A stretch of 64,000 bases of DNA from Humulus lupulus (GCF_963169125.1 NC_084798.1:195047481-195111480), one strand, 5' to 3'; shown: positions 9,963 to 21,098, numbered from the stretch's first letter. Numbers and translations are program-made. Notes: generated by a model from the letters alone, not told the origin.

Positions 9963-10625
9963 CTAATAACATGAAAGACACACATATAGGTATATACCTC
10001 TATTGATTCTCCACCTGTTAAAACCAAATAAGCTTGCCTCTTTCATGACGAAAAGCAAGAACTTAAACACGAACTTATAATACTCCTCAGTGTCCCATCT
10101 TGAGCAGCCACAAAAAATATTTGGCATTTTAACATAGGCTGAGAGTTTGGATCGGCATGAGATGAAACAATCAGTGAAACTGGGAACATCAACAGCTTTT
10201 TCTGTATCACCCTTGTCTAACATAAAGAAAATCATGTTAGAAAGTGGCTCAATACTGACAGGTCTCATGTCACTCATTGATCCACATGAATCTAGCATTG
10301 GTATGGAAGATAAACTGTAGATCCAATCAGATAATTTCAATAGGCTGTTATGACTAAGATCTATTTCTATCTTAAAATGATTCTATCTTAAAATGAAAAC
10401 CAACTGAGGACACAGCTGGTAAACTTTCTAGTTTTGAACATTTAGAAGGCTTAGCCATTCAAGGCCACTCATATTGAAAATGTTGTTTGGAACAAACTCA
10501 AGATTCTTGCAGTCCCTTAAAAATAGCCAACGAAGCCCAATTAGTTTCTCAATTGATGAATGCAACTTGATAATCCCTGTTCCATCTAAAGAGAGATCCT
10601 TCAAACACTCCATTGGCTCAGCTGC
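9963..10625 (-). pseudogene. TNL leucine-rich repeat fragment
   Basis: The upstream part (10613-10428) reads MECLKDLSLDGTGIIKLHSS, then LIGLRWLFLRDCKNLEFVPN, classic TNL-type LRRs with LxLxxC spacing. A stop and a frame change follow at about 10430-10340, with a short duplicated stretch ATTCTATCTTAAAATGA (10370-10400). The frame from 10340 continues LSDWIYSLSSIPMLDSCGSM and ends at a possible splice donor near 10000 leading to the C-JID exon. TIR, NB-ARC and most LRRs are absent: the next DNA upstream is the inverted repeat and the Harbinger transposon. Confidence 0.78.
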
Positions 10626-10661
10626 TATAATTTGACCTGTGTATAGAAAAAAACAAAAGCA

Positions 10662-10775
10662 GCTTCAGAAATTTCACATGGGACTTAGCAATATCATCAC
10701 ATTTTCTTGGGTTTTTGTAACAATATGGCTAAGTCCCATATTTGGCAATTTTTAATCCATGTGAAAATTTTCTTA
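10662..10775. repeat. Nested inverted repeat (small foldback)
   Basis: ATGGGACTTAGC (10678-10689) is perfectly inverted as GCTAAGTCCCAT (10728-10739). Outside it, GAAATTTCACATGG (about 10667-10680) is nearly inverted as CCATGTGAAAATTTTC (about 10756-10771). The whole could fold into an interrupted stem about 110 bp across. It lies exactly between the broken TNL and the Harbinger transposon. It may be a small foldback element or decayed transposon end. Confidence 0.6.
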
Positions 10776-10848
10776 TGGGATATTTTCTTAGGTTAAGCTT
10801 AAGTATTTATGTTGCTAGAATAACTGATTGTTGGATTAAAAAATTTAT

Positions 10849-12287
10849 TTGCTTGATTATATTCATTGTAGGATAATGGTTCTTTTAACTGTCAGTGAGA
10901 GACAAATTTTGAGAAAGAAGAAGATCATGGCTCTTTATTTGCATTGGATGAATGTGTTGCACGTAGTGCAGTGGTTTTTCAAATTATGGGAAAAAATTAT
11001 TGTACATGGTATTGAATCAAGCTCTTTGGGAAGACAATTATACATACTTGATGTTTTTGTCAATAGGCAAATTGTGCATCAAATAGCTTATGAGAGTGAT
11101 GTCATTTGTTTTGATCAACTTAGGATGAATAGGAAAGCATTTAGCAATTTATGCATAATGCTTGAAACTAGGGGTGGGTTAAAAGCATCTAAATACTTGC
11201 AAGTAGATGAGCAAGTGGCCATGTTTTTACATGTAATTGCTCATCATGTAAAAAATAGAGTCATTAGATTTCGATTTATGAGATCTGGTGAGACTATTAG
11301 CAAGTTTTTTCACAATGTGTTACATCCAATCATTCGACTACATGGAGCGTTATTGAAAAGACCTAAACCGGTTGTTGAAAACTCAACAGATGAAAGGTGG
11401 AAATGGTTCAAGGTATATTATATATTACTTGAATTAAAAATCACTACAAATTTTTATTTGTTTGAAATACTAATAAAAAAAAAGTTTGTTTATTATGTGG
11501 TAAAATTTCTTAGGGGCACTAGATGGAACTCATATTAGAGTGAGAGTACCTATGGCTGATAAACCAAAATATCGTACTCAAAAAGGTGAAATAGCTACAA
11601 ATGTCTTAGGTGTATGCTCCCAAGACATGTAATTCATATATGTATTACCTGGATGGGAAGGCTCTGCAGCAGATGGTAGAGTTTTACGTGATGCCATACG
11701 TAGAACAAATGGTTTGTGTATTCCAAATGGTATGCTTTGTGTTTTAGATTATACATTTTTTTTGGATAAGTAAGTCATTTAGGAGACAACTTAATCCTTA
11801 TCTTTATTTTATTTTAGGTCATTATTACCTTGTAGATGGTGGATATACTAATTGTTAGGGATTTCTTGCTCCATATCGAGGCCAACGCTATCACCTCAAC
11901 CAATGGGAAGATGGGAATCCTCCCAGAAATCCACAAGAGTTTTTTAATATGAAGCACTCATCTGCTAGGAATGTCATTAAGAGATGTTTTGGTGCAATTA
12001 AGAATCGATGGGAAATTCTTAGGAGTCCATCATTCTATCCAATAAAGACTCAAAACCGAATCATTTTAGCATGTTGTTTGCTTCACAATTTTATTAGGAG
12101 AGAAATGCCTACTGATAATACTGATATGCATCTAGAGAAGGAGAGTGATAGTGGAGACAAAGAAGATAGCATGGATGCTGATGGATCCATAAGAAGTATT
12201 GAAGCTTCTGAAGGGTGGACAACATTTAGAAATCATTTAGCACTTGAGATGTATAACGAATGGAGAGAACATAGGGGAGCAAGCTAG
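10849..12287 (+). pseudogene. PIF/Harbinger transposase (ALP1-like nuclease), inactivated
   Basis: Exon 1 (to 11412, FDQLRMNRKAFSNLC and DERWKWFK) is followed by an intron of about 100 bp with an unclear acceptor. The nuclease core then shows ALDGTHIRVRVP (first Asp), GWEGSAADGRVLRDA (second Asp), VDGGYTNC and GFLAPYRGQRYH, and ends with RNVIKRCFGAIKNRWEIL and a DUF-like tail. In the family the third catalytic residue is the Glu of the V/I-E-R-x-FG motif; here the codon at 11979-11981 is AAG (Lys). In-frame stops occur at about 11629 (after SQDM) and about 11857 (after TNC). A second short intron, about 11735-11818, interrupts the core. The protein cannot be active. Confidence 0.88.
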
Positions 12288-12573
12288 TTTTTTTTATTTC
12301 TTAGATTAAATGCATAATGATTGTCTAGGTTTCTAAATTTGGTTTCACTTGGCTATTCCAATTCATTTGACTGTTTGTGTAATTGACCACCCGAAAAACT
12401 TATATCACTTGCTTTGAAATGGAAAATTTATCTTTAAATTTATGTTTTGTTATTGGTGTGTATATCCATTCACTTTTATTTCTTTATTGCTGGCTGTTTG
12501 TTTCTTTTTCATTCAACTACAATATTTCAGCTTTAGTTTTTAGTTTTACAGTATTTTGATACCTTATTTCAGC

Positions 12574-13645
12574 ATGGAGACTTCAAAAGGAAGAGGTCCA
12601 GGACACAATAAAAGATTTTGGAGCGAAGATGAAGACAAACACTTGATTGAAGCAGTTATGGAACTGAATAATGAAGGGAAGTTTAAAGCTGAAGGAAATT
12701 TCAGGCCAGGTCATCTTAAAGCTCTTGAGATGAAATTAAAGGAGCGGATGCCTGCATGTGATATACAAGCTAAGCCACACATTGAGTCTAGAATGAAGAC
12801 TTTGAAGACTCATTTTCAAGTGGTTCATGAAATGTTGACTGGACCATTTTGTAGCGGATTTGGGTGGGACAACGACAGAAAAACTGTTACTGCAGAAAAG
12901 TTAGTGTGGGAAGCACATTTGCAAGTACTCAAATAATAGTATTTGGTCTGCCATTTTTCTTATGATGTAAATGGATCCATAGGAAGGATTGTTTGCTTAT
13001 GATGTTGATGGATCCATAACAAGGATGGTTTGCTTATTTATTTGTATCTGATTTTTTTATTTTGTATAAATGCAGAGTCACAAAGAAGCAGCCCCCTTGA
13101 AGATCAAGTCATTCCCTTGGTATGATGACTTATGTATGGTTTTTGGCAAGGATCGTGCAACTGGAAAAAATGCGGAGACTGTAGTAGATGTTGTTGAAGA
13201 ACTTCAAACTGAAGAAGAAAATACTACTCTTGGAGAATATGATTTCAACTATGCTAACAATGTGGATGAAGTGCCATCTATGTCTGTTTCAGATGCAACA
13301 AGAGGTGCTCAATCTCACACTCAATCAGATGGGTCTTCAAAGAAGAAAAGGAAAGCTGTAAATCATGAAGAACTTTCAGATGCACTCACACAATCAGCTT
13401 GTATTATCGCAAGAGAAATTGAAAAGGCTTCTATTCGTTTGACTAAGGATATTGGTGAAGACATGAATGAAAAGCATATGCAACTTGGGAAAGAGTTAGA
13501 AAGGACCACTACACTTACCACAGCTCAACGTCATAAGGTAGCTGGCATGATTATGCAAGATAATGCTCTCGTTTCTTACTTTTTCAGTGTCCCGGATAAT
13601 GAGAAGGATGAATGGGTGACACTTCTTCTTGATGGCTCTCTCTAA
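12574..13645 (+). CDS. Myb/SANT-like DNA-binding protein, Harbinger partner ORF
   Basis: Two exons, 12574-12924 and 13076-13645, give a 306-residue protein. The intron has donor CAA|GTACTC and acceptor TGCAG|AGTCAC and is phase 0. The N-terminal domain (KRFWSEDEDKHLIEAVMEL, then the GWDNDRKTVTA motif) and the KSFPWYDDLCMVFGKDRATG motif are typical of plant Myb/SANT-like proteins encoded by PIF/Harbinger elements, which bind the transposon ends and carry the transposase into the nucleus. A basic KKKRKA stretch follows the acidic region and may be a nuclear signal. The C-terminus is helical. No stop or frameshift is seen, in contrast to the transposase. The alternative upstream ATG at 12556 is less likely. 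A domesticated host gene is possible but not shown. Confidence 0.8.
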
Positions 13646-14164
13646 GGTCATGTTTAGTCCACTTTGCTCTACTACAATTTGCAGGACAATTTATATTGCC
13701 TTTGACATTCAGTAGTATACAAATTATAATATTGTGGATATGATGTAATGTTTTATGCTCATAATTTTGCAAACTGGATTGTCTTTGAGCATAGATATGA
13801 GTAATTGGACATGAATACTTATACTATTTCTAGTGATATTTCATGTGTATGAACAAAGTTTGATCTCAGTAATCAAAAACTCTTTTGATTATTAGAATAT
13901 AAATATGTTATAATGTTTAGTTTAACATTTTTATGTTATTATATTGTTTTATTTTTAAAAAATATAAAATAGTGTTTAGTGATAATTAAAGTAAATTGCA
14001 TTTGACATTAAAAAAATACTTAACAAAAATAAATTCTTATTGATAATTTTAATATTTTGTAGTGTTCAAAAGTGGAATTATATGCTTAAAAAAAGTAGGA
14101 TTATTAAATATTATTTTGTAAAAAAAGAATATGAAAAAAAAAGTAATGTCATTGTTGGTAAATC

Positions 14165-14431
14165 TATATATATATATATATATATTTAGTATGTTTATTT
14201 TAATTTATTTATCATATTTTAAGCACTTTGGGTATTTTTGTCCAAAATAAATGTATTCCATTCCATTCCATAGTCAACCAAACATAAGAATAGGTATTCA
14301 ATCATTGATTCCATTATTCTAACCAAACAACATAATCGCATTACCTTTCTTATTCCATTCTATTACTATTACTATTCCTATTTCTATTCATATTCCATTA
14401 TTTTCATTACCTTCAACCAAACGCCACCTTA
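14165..14431. repeat. Microsatellite and Harbinger right subterminal region
   Basis: An (AT)n tract at 14165-14187 is followed by a stretch with repeated ATTCCATT and AACCAAAC motifs (14259-14284, 14329-14340, 14416-14423). Clustered transposase-binding-type repeats before the end sequence CCAAACGCCACC fit the right terminus of a Harbinger element. Confidence 0.55.
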
Positions 14432-14776
14432 ATTTTATACTCAGAGCAACATTAAACACCTCATTAGTTGATGTTAATCAAATCTTAAACTTAAAATCAT
14501 TTTCGTTTATGACGTCAATATTTGTAAATAACTTTAATCTAATCTATTTTACAATAATAATAATAATGATAGCACATGACTTTTGTTTTTGTTTTTTTTT
14601 TTTTTTGTATGCTTTTAGTGGATTTATTTTGTTTTTTAACTGATGTATTCAGTCGACCTAACCATTATACATAAGAGAGATTATACTTAAAATATTGATT
14701 GGTGTACCCATCTATTAAACTTTGATGTTATTTCGTAAAAAGTTTCCAAAAACCTCACAATCACTAAAGCATTATC
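14432..14776. other. AT-rich spacer between Harbinger and hAT
   Basis: I see no gene. There is an interrupted T-rich run around 14581-14606 and otherwise ordinary AT-rich sequence. The left terminus of the hAT element should lie here or further left, but no motif matching its right end (TTTACCCCTA) was found. Confidence 0.5.
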
Positions 14777-15608
14777 TCAATCAACATTAGTGGGGGGTCC
14801 CTCCTTTGGCTTTTCATCTTTGTCAACCTCATCAAAATATTTCATATAATTAGCATCTGATTTCATCCTCTCAAATGTCTTCTAAAATTTCATTGCACAA
14901 TTGAACATTAGATATGTGGAGTTCCACCTTGTTGGGACATCTAAACATAGAAGCCATTTACATTCAATCATTTCCTCCATCACACGCTCCTTAAAAAAAA
15001 TTAGCCTAGTAGGAGAAGACCTAGCAAACCTCACAACATTTCTAATTACTGAAATTGACCCATGTTTTTCATTCACCCCTTCAGTAACAATTAAGTTCAC
15101 TATATGAGCGCAGCACCTCATATGTAAGAACATTCATCCAAAATTAGTCCCTTCTCTTTCTCTTTGAACTTCATCTTCAAGTATCTAATGGAAACATCAT
15201 TTGAGGAAGCATTGTCTACCGTAATGGTAAACAACTTAGAGATGCCCATTCTAAAAGACATAGCTCGATCTCTTTGCCAATGGTTTCCCCTTTATGATCT
15301 ATCACTTGGCAAAAATTGATGATTCTTTTCTGATACTCCCAAGCATTATCAATCCAATGAGCAGTGATGACCATGTAATTCAAATTTTGAATGGAAGTCC
15401 AAGTATCGGTAGTAATCGATATCCTCTCACGGTTCAAAATATTTTTCAATGTCACGTTCTCCTCCTTATATAACTTCAATACATCCCTAGCAACAGTCAT
15501 TCGATAAGGGATCTCAAACCTAGGTTGGAATGTTTTAACAAATCTTTTAAACCCTTCACCCTCGACATGTCTAAATGGCAACTCATCCAACATAATATAT
15601 TTCATGAG
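14777..15608 (-). pseudogene. hAT transposase, catalytic part (after the solo LTR)
   Basis: Minus-strand frames read LDELPFRHVEGEGFKRFVK, ISITTDTWTSIQNLNYMVIT, then CCAHIVNLIVTEGV, DVPTRWNSTYLMF and FERMKSDANYMKYFDEVDKD. These are standard landmarks of plant BED-finger hAT transposases (RICESLEEPER/DAYSLEEPER-like), including the DTWTS motif near the first catalytic Asp and the TRWNSTY motif. The frame breaks near 15215 and 15133, and it ends at a stop at 14777-14779 without the C-terminal hAT dimerisation domain. Removing the solo LTR plus one TSD restores the reading frame from the upstream exon exactly. Confidence 0.85.
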
Positions 15609-17879
15609 TGTAACGACCCAAATTCGCTAATAAGGCTTAAGGGCCTTGATTAGTGTGTCAGGAGGGCATTACCAGAGTAATTGTGATTTCATGAGTAATT
15701 ATATGTTTACTAATGTTTGTATGATGATAGATTATATTGTGTGGTAATATGATATGTGATATATGTGAGAACCACATTATTATGTGGACAGGTTCGCTGA
15801 GCACGACTCAAGATGATTCTAGGGTCAGATAGCGGGATAAGTCACAATGAGGGTTTAAGATATGACTTTGGAGAAGTCGGGGATACTTTTAGATAGCGGA
15901 TAGTGATTTGGGTTATCATGACATGGAAATAAATATATGGAGATATATTTGAGGTTAGAATGTCTAGGCGGGAATATTGGAGGATTTTACCATTTTGGCC
16001 TCGGGGACGGTTCCGACACCCCGAGCTTCGGGATTAACTTAATAGATAAGTTAGATATAGGGAAGCTTTTAGAAGATAAACAACCGACTAAACACTTAGG
16101 CTCTCTCTCTCTCACGCTTAAGGAAACACAAAGGAAACCAAGGGGAACTAGCTGGGATTTCTGAGTTTGGTGGTGAGAATTTGGAGGTTTAGCTCAAGGA
16201 AAATCAAGAAACTGAAGCAGGGATTAAGGTAAGCAACTAACTCTGTTTTATGTGGTTGAATTATGAGTTTTAGCTGGGTTTTAGTTAAGTGCTGAAACAA
16301 GTTTAGTTGTTATGTTCTAAGGCAGAATTAAGAGGGGAAACTTGGGAGCTTAGCTTGGTCACAGCTTGGTGAAGTGATACTATAGCAAGGGTAAGTTTCA
16401 ACTCCTGGTTAGAGGCTTTAAATTGAGTTTGATGGCTAGTTTTTGTGCTTTTAGCACTTGGGTTTCAGAAATTGAAAGGAAGAGATTGGAGTGTGTTAGG
16501 CTTTGTTTTCTTGAGAGTTATGTTGTTTAGATCATGCTAAAGAGGTTGGGAATTAATTGGTTAAGAGTTGGGAAGTTTTGGGATGGTTTAAGTTAAGGCT
16601 TTGAGCTTTGAAATGGTGTAAAATCTAGGTTCGAAGGGGAGGGCCGCGACTCTGTTCTAGAGCGCTGCGGCCCTAGCTTGCAAAGAAGCCAAGGGGGCTC
16701 GGCCAAGGGGGCGCGCCGCGGTGCCCAAGGCAAGGGCCGCGGCGCATGTGTGGTTCAGTGTGGGAGGAGGTTCTGTTTTGGGGAAGGGTCGCGGCTAGGC
16801 TTTGGGGGCCGCAGCCCTTGGTTGCACACTTAAGATTTTGAGGGTTTTAAGCGTGGGAAAGTGGTCTAGTGTGCTCGGGTTTGGTTTCACCACCGTGCTT
16901 GGTGGAATTAGGAGTCTCGGGAGTTAGTTTTATGACTGGAAACCTATATTTGAGTATTAATGGAACACTATGCTTTGGTTGTGGCTAGGTGATAAAAGCT
17001 TAGGCTCGGGAACGAATCGTGCTTGAGAGGCGTTGCTCGTAATTCGATAACCGTACAGACTAAAGGTAAGAAAACTGCACCTGGTTGAATATATGTGACG
17101 GGACTAAGGGCTCCCTACTGTAGAAGCTTGAAAGATGGTATTATGCCATGCAAGCCATTTAGTGAACCAACGGCCTAAAGGTGCCAAGAGTCTCACTAGC
17201 GCACAGGGCGCAGCTCGGCCACTGGTAGCCGAGGACAGCTTATTATTCACTGAGTTTGGTTTAAGCGGGCCAGAGTCAGTGGGTTAAACAGAGGGTGCGG
17301 CCTAAGTCGTCGGCCCTGAATACTACGTGATATGAATATTATATGCGATAGAATGTATCTTGTATTGGATTGTATATGCTGAATATCTTATGTGGATTAT
17401 CTGATAAGTATACATGCTTATTGAGCTATTTGTCTGTTGATATTGTTTGAGTTATCTATGATGTTTTCTTGCTGGGCCTTGGCTCACGGGTGCTACGTGG
17501 TGCAGGTAAAGGCAAGGGCAAGCTAGATCAGCCCTAACTGGAGAGTTCAGCGAGCAGAATGTACATAGCCAGGTGCTCAGCCGCCACGGTTGAGGTCTAG
17601 GCAAGGACATGGAACCTGGAGACTGTCTGTTTTGCCTTAATATGGCTAGTGGTTACACATGTACTTTTGGGAGTCTGTAAACTTTCTTTAACTCCGTTTT
17701 GTATGGGATCCCATGTTACTACAGTTTGAATGTATGAAATGAGTCTTTTAAGACCAAAACCTTTTTAACCATAGATCTTATATGTTTAGTGACACGTTTT
17801 CAAATTAATGACTTGATTAGCAAGTCCTGCACCTTTATAAGTACACAGTGTAACGATCTTGGCTATCCAGGGCGTTACA
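15609..17879 (+). repeat. Solo LTR of a Gypsy-type family (2,271 bp) inside hAT
   Basis: Begins TGTAACG and ends CGTTACA, a perfect 7-bp terminal inverted repeat. It is flanked by ATGAG at 15604-15608 and again at 17880-17884, a perfect 5-bp TSD. No internal retroelement genes are present, so this is a solo LTR left by LTR-LTR recombination. The first 50 bp (CCCAAATTCGCTAATAAGG and CCTTGATTAG) match the LTRs at 18420, 25052, 43960 and 57093. It contains a GC-rich block (16621-16820) and the palindrome GGGATCCC (17705-17712). Orientation is by comparison with the full-length relative. Confidence 0.95.
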
Positions 17880-18358
17880 ATGAGAGCTACCCTACAAACT
17901 TCTTTGTTATAAGCTACTGCTACTAGGATTGTTTCCCCCTCTTTCCCTCCCTTTACATGCTCAAATTTTAAAGTCTTTTGTTTATGCTCATCAGTCTTAA
18001 AAGGACTTAGCTCGCAAACTTTCTTGATAAAATGGTTCCACAAATGACTAGCCCTATATTTGCTAGAGTCACACAAGAAGTCAGACCCGCAATAATTACA
18101 TATACACTTGGGGGGAGGAGGCTCTTCGTTAGGATATGTCGCGGGGGGGGGGGGGGGGGGGGGGGGGGGGTCTTCCTTAGTGAAATGATCCAAAACAGAT
18201 GACCTTTTTCCCTTTTTTTTTAAGAGGGATGGGAGGTTTACCCCTCTTTCTAGCCCTAGTTTTTCTACCCTTATCAGTAGGAGTAGGTTTTCAGTCTGAG
18301 TGGGAGGTGGTTGATCATCTATCAGAGAAGCAGTTTCATCTACCTCATCAATATTCAT
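17880..18358 (-). pseudogene. hAT transposase N-terminal part with BED zinc finger
   Basis: The likely start codon is at 18358 (MNIDEVDETASLID). Then come a basic region (LPSLLKKKGKRSSVLDHF), a proline run, and a BED-type zinc finger (CICNYCGSDFLC followed by HLWNHF), which in hAT transposases binds the transposon ends. The last codons before the solo LTR encode EVCRVAL and join in frame to the part at 15608. The proline run is encoded by a 28-base G homopolymer (18143-18170 on the plus strand), whose length may be wrong in the assembly. Confidence 0.82.
18143..18170. repeat. 28-base G homopolymer
   Basis: An uninterrupted run of 28 G on the plus strand (C on the coding strand of the hAT transposase, giving a proline tract). 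Such a run can form G-quadruplexes and is prone to length error in both replication and sequencing. Confidence 0.95.
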
Positions 18359-18419
18359 TACCTAATACAACATATTTAAGAAAAAACTAATCAACAGAGC
18401 AACAAACAAAAAGCCTAAT

Positions 18420-21077
18420 TGTAATGCCCCAAATTTCCTAATAAGGTTTAGGACCTTGATTAGGAGGCCGGGAGGGCCATAATTGATTTATTATGATATT
18501 CAATGATTATATGCATATTCATGTGAATTATAATATTATATGATGGTAAATGCATGCATATGGGTTCAATTTTAATTATAAGGGCATTTTGGTAATTTGG
18601 CCCGTTGAGGGCGTGATTGTGTATTTTCATGCATGTGGATGAATTATAAATAATACCACATTATATGTGCATTGGTTCGAGCCATTCGGCATGAGACGAT
18701 CATGGAATGCAAGTTTTCGGTCTAGTCATAACGGGTTTAAGTTCGGGGCTCGGAGTGAGTCTCGGGGTAATTTGGTGATTAGAACGTTGCCGGGAATTAA
18801 AGAGTAACGAGATATGAATTATTGGTATTTGAGAATATTGAGAGTAGCGGGAATTAAAGGGTGTTAATTATAATTAATGAGATAGGCGGGAAAGGACGAT
18901 TATACCCTTGGGAGTCTTTAGAAGCCTTTATTTAACCTAGGGGCAAAATGATCTTTTCACCCCTAAGATTTATATCAACTCAAGGCTGTAGAAACCTTCA
19001 GACCAAAACAAAGCATCATCATCCTCATCTCTTTCTCTCCCGTACCTCTCCTTCTTTTCTTTTCCTTTTCTGATTTTTGACCTCAAATTGAAGAACCAAG
19101 CTAGGAAATCAAAGGTGGGAGCTTAGGAACTTAGTTCGTCCATTGAAGAGGACCCAAAACCAGCTTGAGGTAAGATTTCATCCATGAAAACAAGCCATAC
19201 TCTGTTTTTCCTTATGGTTTTTCAGTTGAGAATTTGAGGTGTTAGTTGTGGGAATTCATGGAAGTTTTTGTGTAAGTTTGAGTGGGTTTCGATGAGGGTG
19301 TGATATAGATGATGATTTGGGGTTGAATTGGATGTTTGGGTGATGTTTGGGATTGATTTGGAGGGTTGGTTTTAAGAGAAATCGTAAGGAAGAAAAACCA
19401 AAAAGTTTCTAGTCTGTAATTGGCACAGCAGCACTAGGCAGGGCAGAGAGCAAGGCTCTCTGACTTGGAAATAGCGCAGCAGCGCCATTTAATAGGGCTG
19501 CAGCACTGGTCCATTTTTCAGCAAGCCTATTTTAGGGTTCGGAATGACTTTTAAGGATTGAGGTTTGGTTCCTTTGCCCCGTTTGAGTATATTAAGATTC
19601 TCGAGAGTGCGGGATGGATTCCGGGAGTGTGGTTTTAGATTATAAACCTTTTTATGATTTATTTTATTGATGGGATTCCATATTTGGTTATGACTAGGTG
19701 ACCGCTAAAGGATCGAAGGGTTGATCGTTCTCAAGGGTCGTTCTTTTACTAATTCTTGCTCGAACACAAGGTAGGAAAACTACACCCTGTGTATGTGTGA
19801 CATGCATGGCTATTCTTGATGCATGTTGGTTGATTATTAAAGGTGACATGCATGGCTAATCTTGATGCATGTTGGTTGATTATTAAATGTGGCATGTATG
19901 GATATTATCGGTGCATGTTGGATTGTTAAATATAATGCATATGATGCACGATAAACATGTGATTAGGACATGCTTTATATATTGAGTGTGATATCGTTCG
20001 GAGCTTGAGCCTCTGTGTTCATGCATGGTGCTAACTGTACTAGTACTTGTTAAGTAAGCATGTTGAATACCTTGTATATGGATATTGGACATGTGATATA
20101 TGTTTGGTGGCATGGCACTGACTTATTAGTCAGAATCGGCAACGGTGTTAGATCCATCTGTGAAGCTGTGATTTATTAGTCAAGTTCACAATGAGTTGAA
20201 CACTGGTCGTGTTTTACTAACCTAAGAGTCAGAAATGGCATAGCATTATAAATGCCAAGCCAAATGAAGATTAGATCTAATCGATATCAGCATTGAATGA
20301 CTCATATGGGGTATTAATGCTAGACCAACCGGAAGGTCGATGAAAATTATAAGCGCTTGTCTAGTCTGAGACTAGTTATTCAGAGCCAAGGCATACGGCC
20401 CTGGTGATTGTTTGTCACATGGCTAGGGAACGTTGTTCCATAGTTATGACTCTAGAGTCAGGAGGAAGGTTATGTTGGTGACTAATCACCATGGACCTAT
20501 CCCGTTAAAGCTAGTAAGATGCTCACTTATTTGTTAAGCCCTGGTGATCCTATCAACACATGGCTAAAGGGTGTTGTCCCCATATTTGTGACTTTTGTGA
20601 TAGTCACCTATTTGTTTGGACTGTTGGTCCTGAATAATTAATACAATCACTGTTGATATTATATCATGTTATATTGTGTTTTCTTGCTAAGCTTCGGCTC
20701 ACGGGTGCTATGTGGTGCAGGTAAAGGCAAAAGAAAGTCAGACCATCCTTGAGTTGGAGAGCTTAGGTGATGACGTGTACATATGCAGCTGCTCGTCCGC
20801 CACGGCCGAGGTTTAAAGGGGAACTAGGATTAAACCCTGTTTTGCCGCATACGACCTGTTGTAAATATTTTCTTGTAGTAGACTCTGAAATTATAATTTT
20901 GGGATCCCAACATATATATTATACGTTATATTGAAACGTTACATCTTAACCAAAATTTTTAATCTCTAAACCGCTAATCATACTTAGTTACACGATTTTG
21001 GCCAAATAACTCGATTAGCAAGCTTAGCACTATTTACAAGGCGCACCATAATGGTCTCTGGAGTTTAGGGCGTTACA
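18420..21077 (+). repeat. 5' LTR of the Gypsy element (2,658 bp)
   Basis: Begins TGTAATGCCCC and ends GGGCGTTACA. It contains a partly duplicated stretch built on GACATGCATGGCTA and GATGCATGTTGGTTG (about 19800-19920) and the palindrome TTGGGATCCCAA at 20899-20910. The block TTCTTGCTAAGCTTCGGCTC, then CACGGGTGCTATGTGGTGCA (20683-20720), is conserved in sister LTRs. Confidence 0.95.
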
Positions 21078-21080
21078 AAT

Positions 21081-21098
21081 TGGTATCAGAGCGAGCCA
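21081..21098 (+). other. Primer-binding site, initiator-Met tRNA type
   Basis: TGGTATCAGAGCGAGCC lies 3 bp after the LTR end. The first 12 bases are the standard complement of the 3' end of plant initiator methionine tRNA, used to prime minus-strand synthesis. The region from here to 21584 is an untranslated leader with a TATATA microsatellite near 21300. Confidence 0.9.

Larger units (their letters stand above)
10776..14431 (+). mobile_element. PIF/Harbinger DNA transposon, two-gene type, left end not identified
   Basis: It contains the two genes that define plant PIF/Harbinger elements: a DDE transposase (10849-12287) and a Myb/SANT-like DNA-binding partner (12574-13645), in the same orientation. 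The right end is probably at about 14429, reading CTTCAACCAAACGCCACC followed by TTAA, which offers the TTA/TAA target site typical of the superfamily. Its subterminal region repeats AACCAAAC and ATTCCATT motifs. I could not find the matching left terminus (expected to begin GGTGGCGTTTGG), so the left side is deleted or too diverged. Confidence 0.8.

Noticed and set aside
10430..14431. Reading the Harbinger element as inserted inside the TNL gene
   Set aside because: No TNL sequence was found on the far side (after 14431) and the left terminus is missing, so insertion into the gene is not supported.
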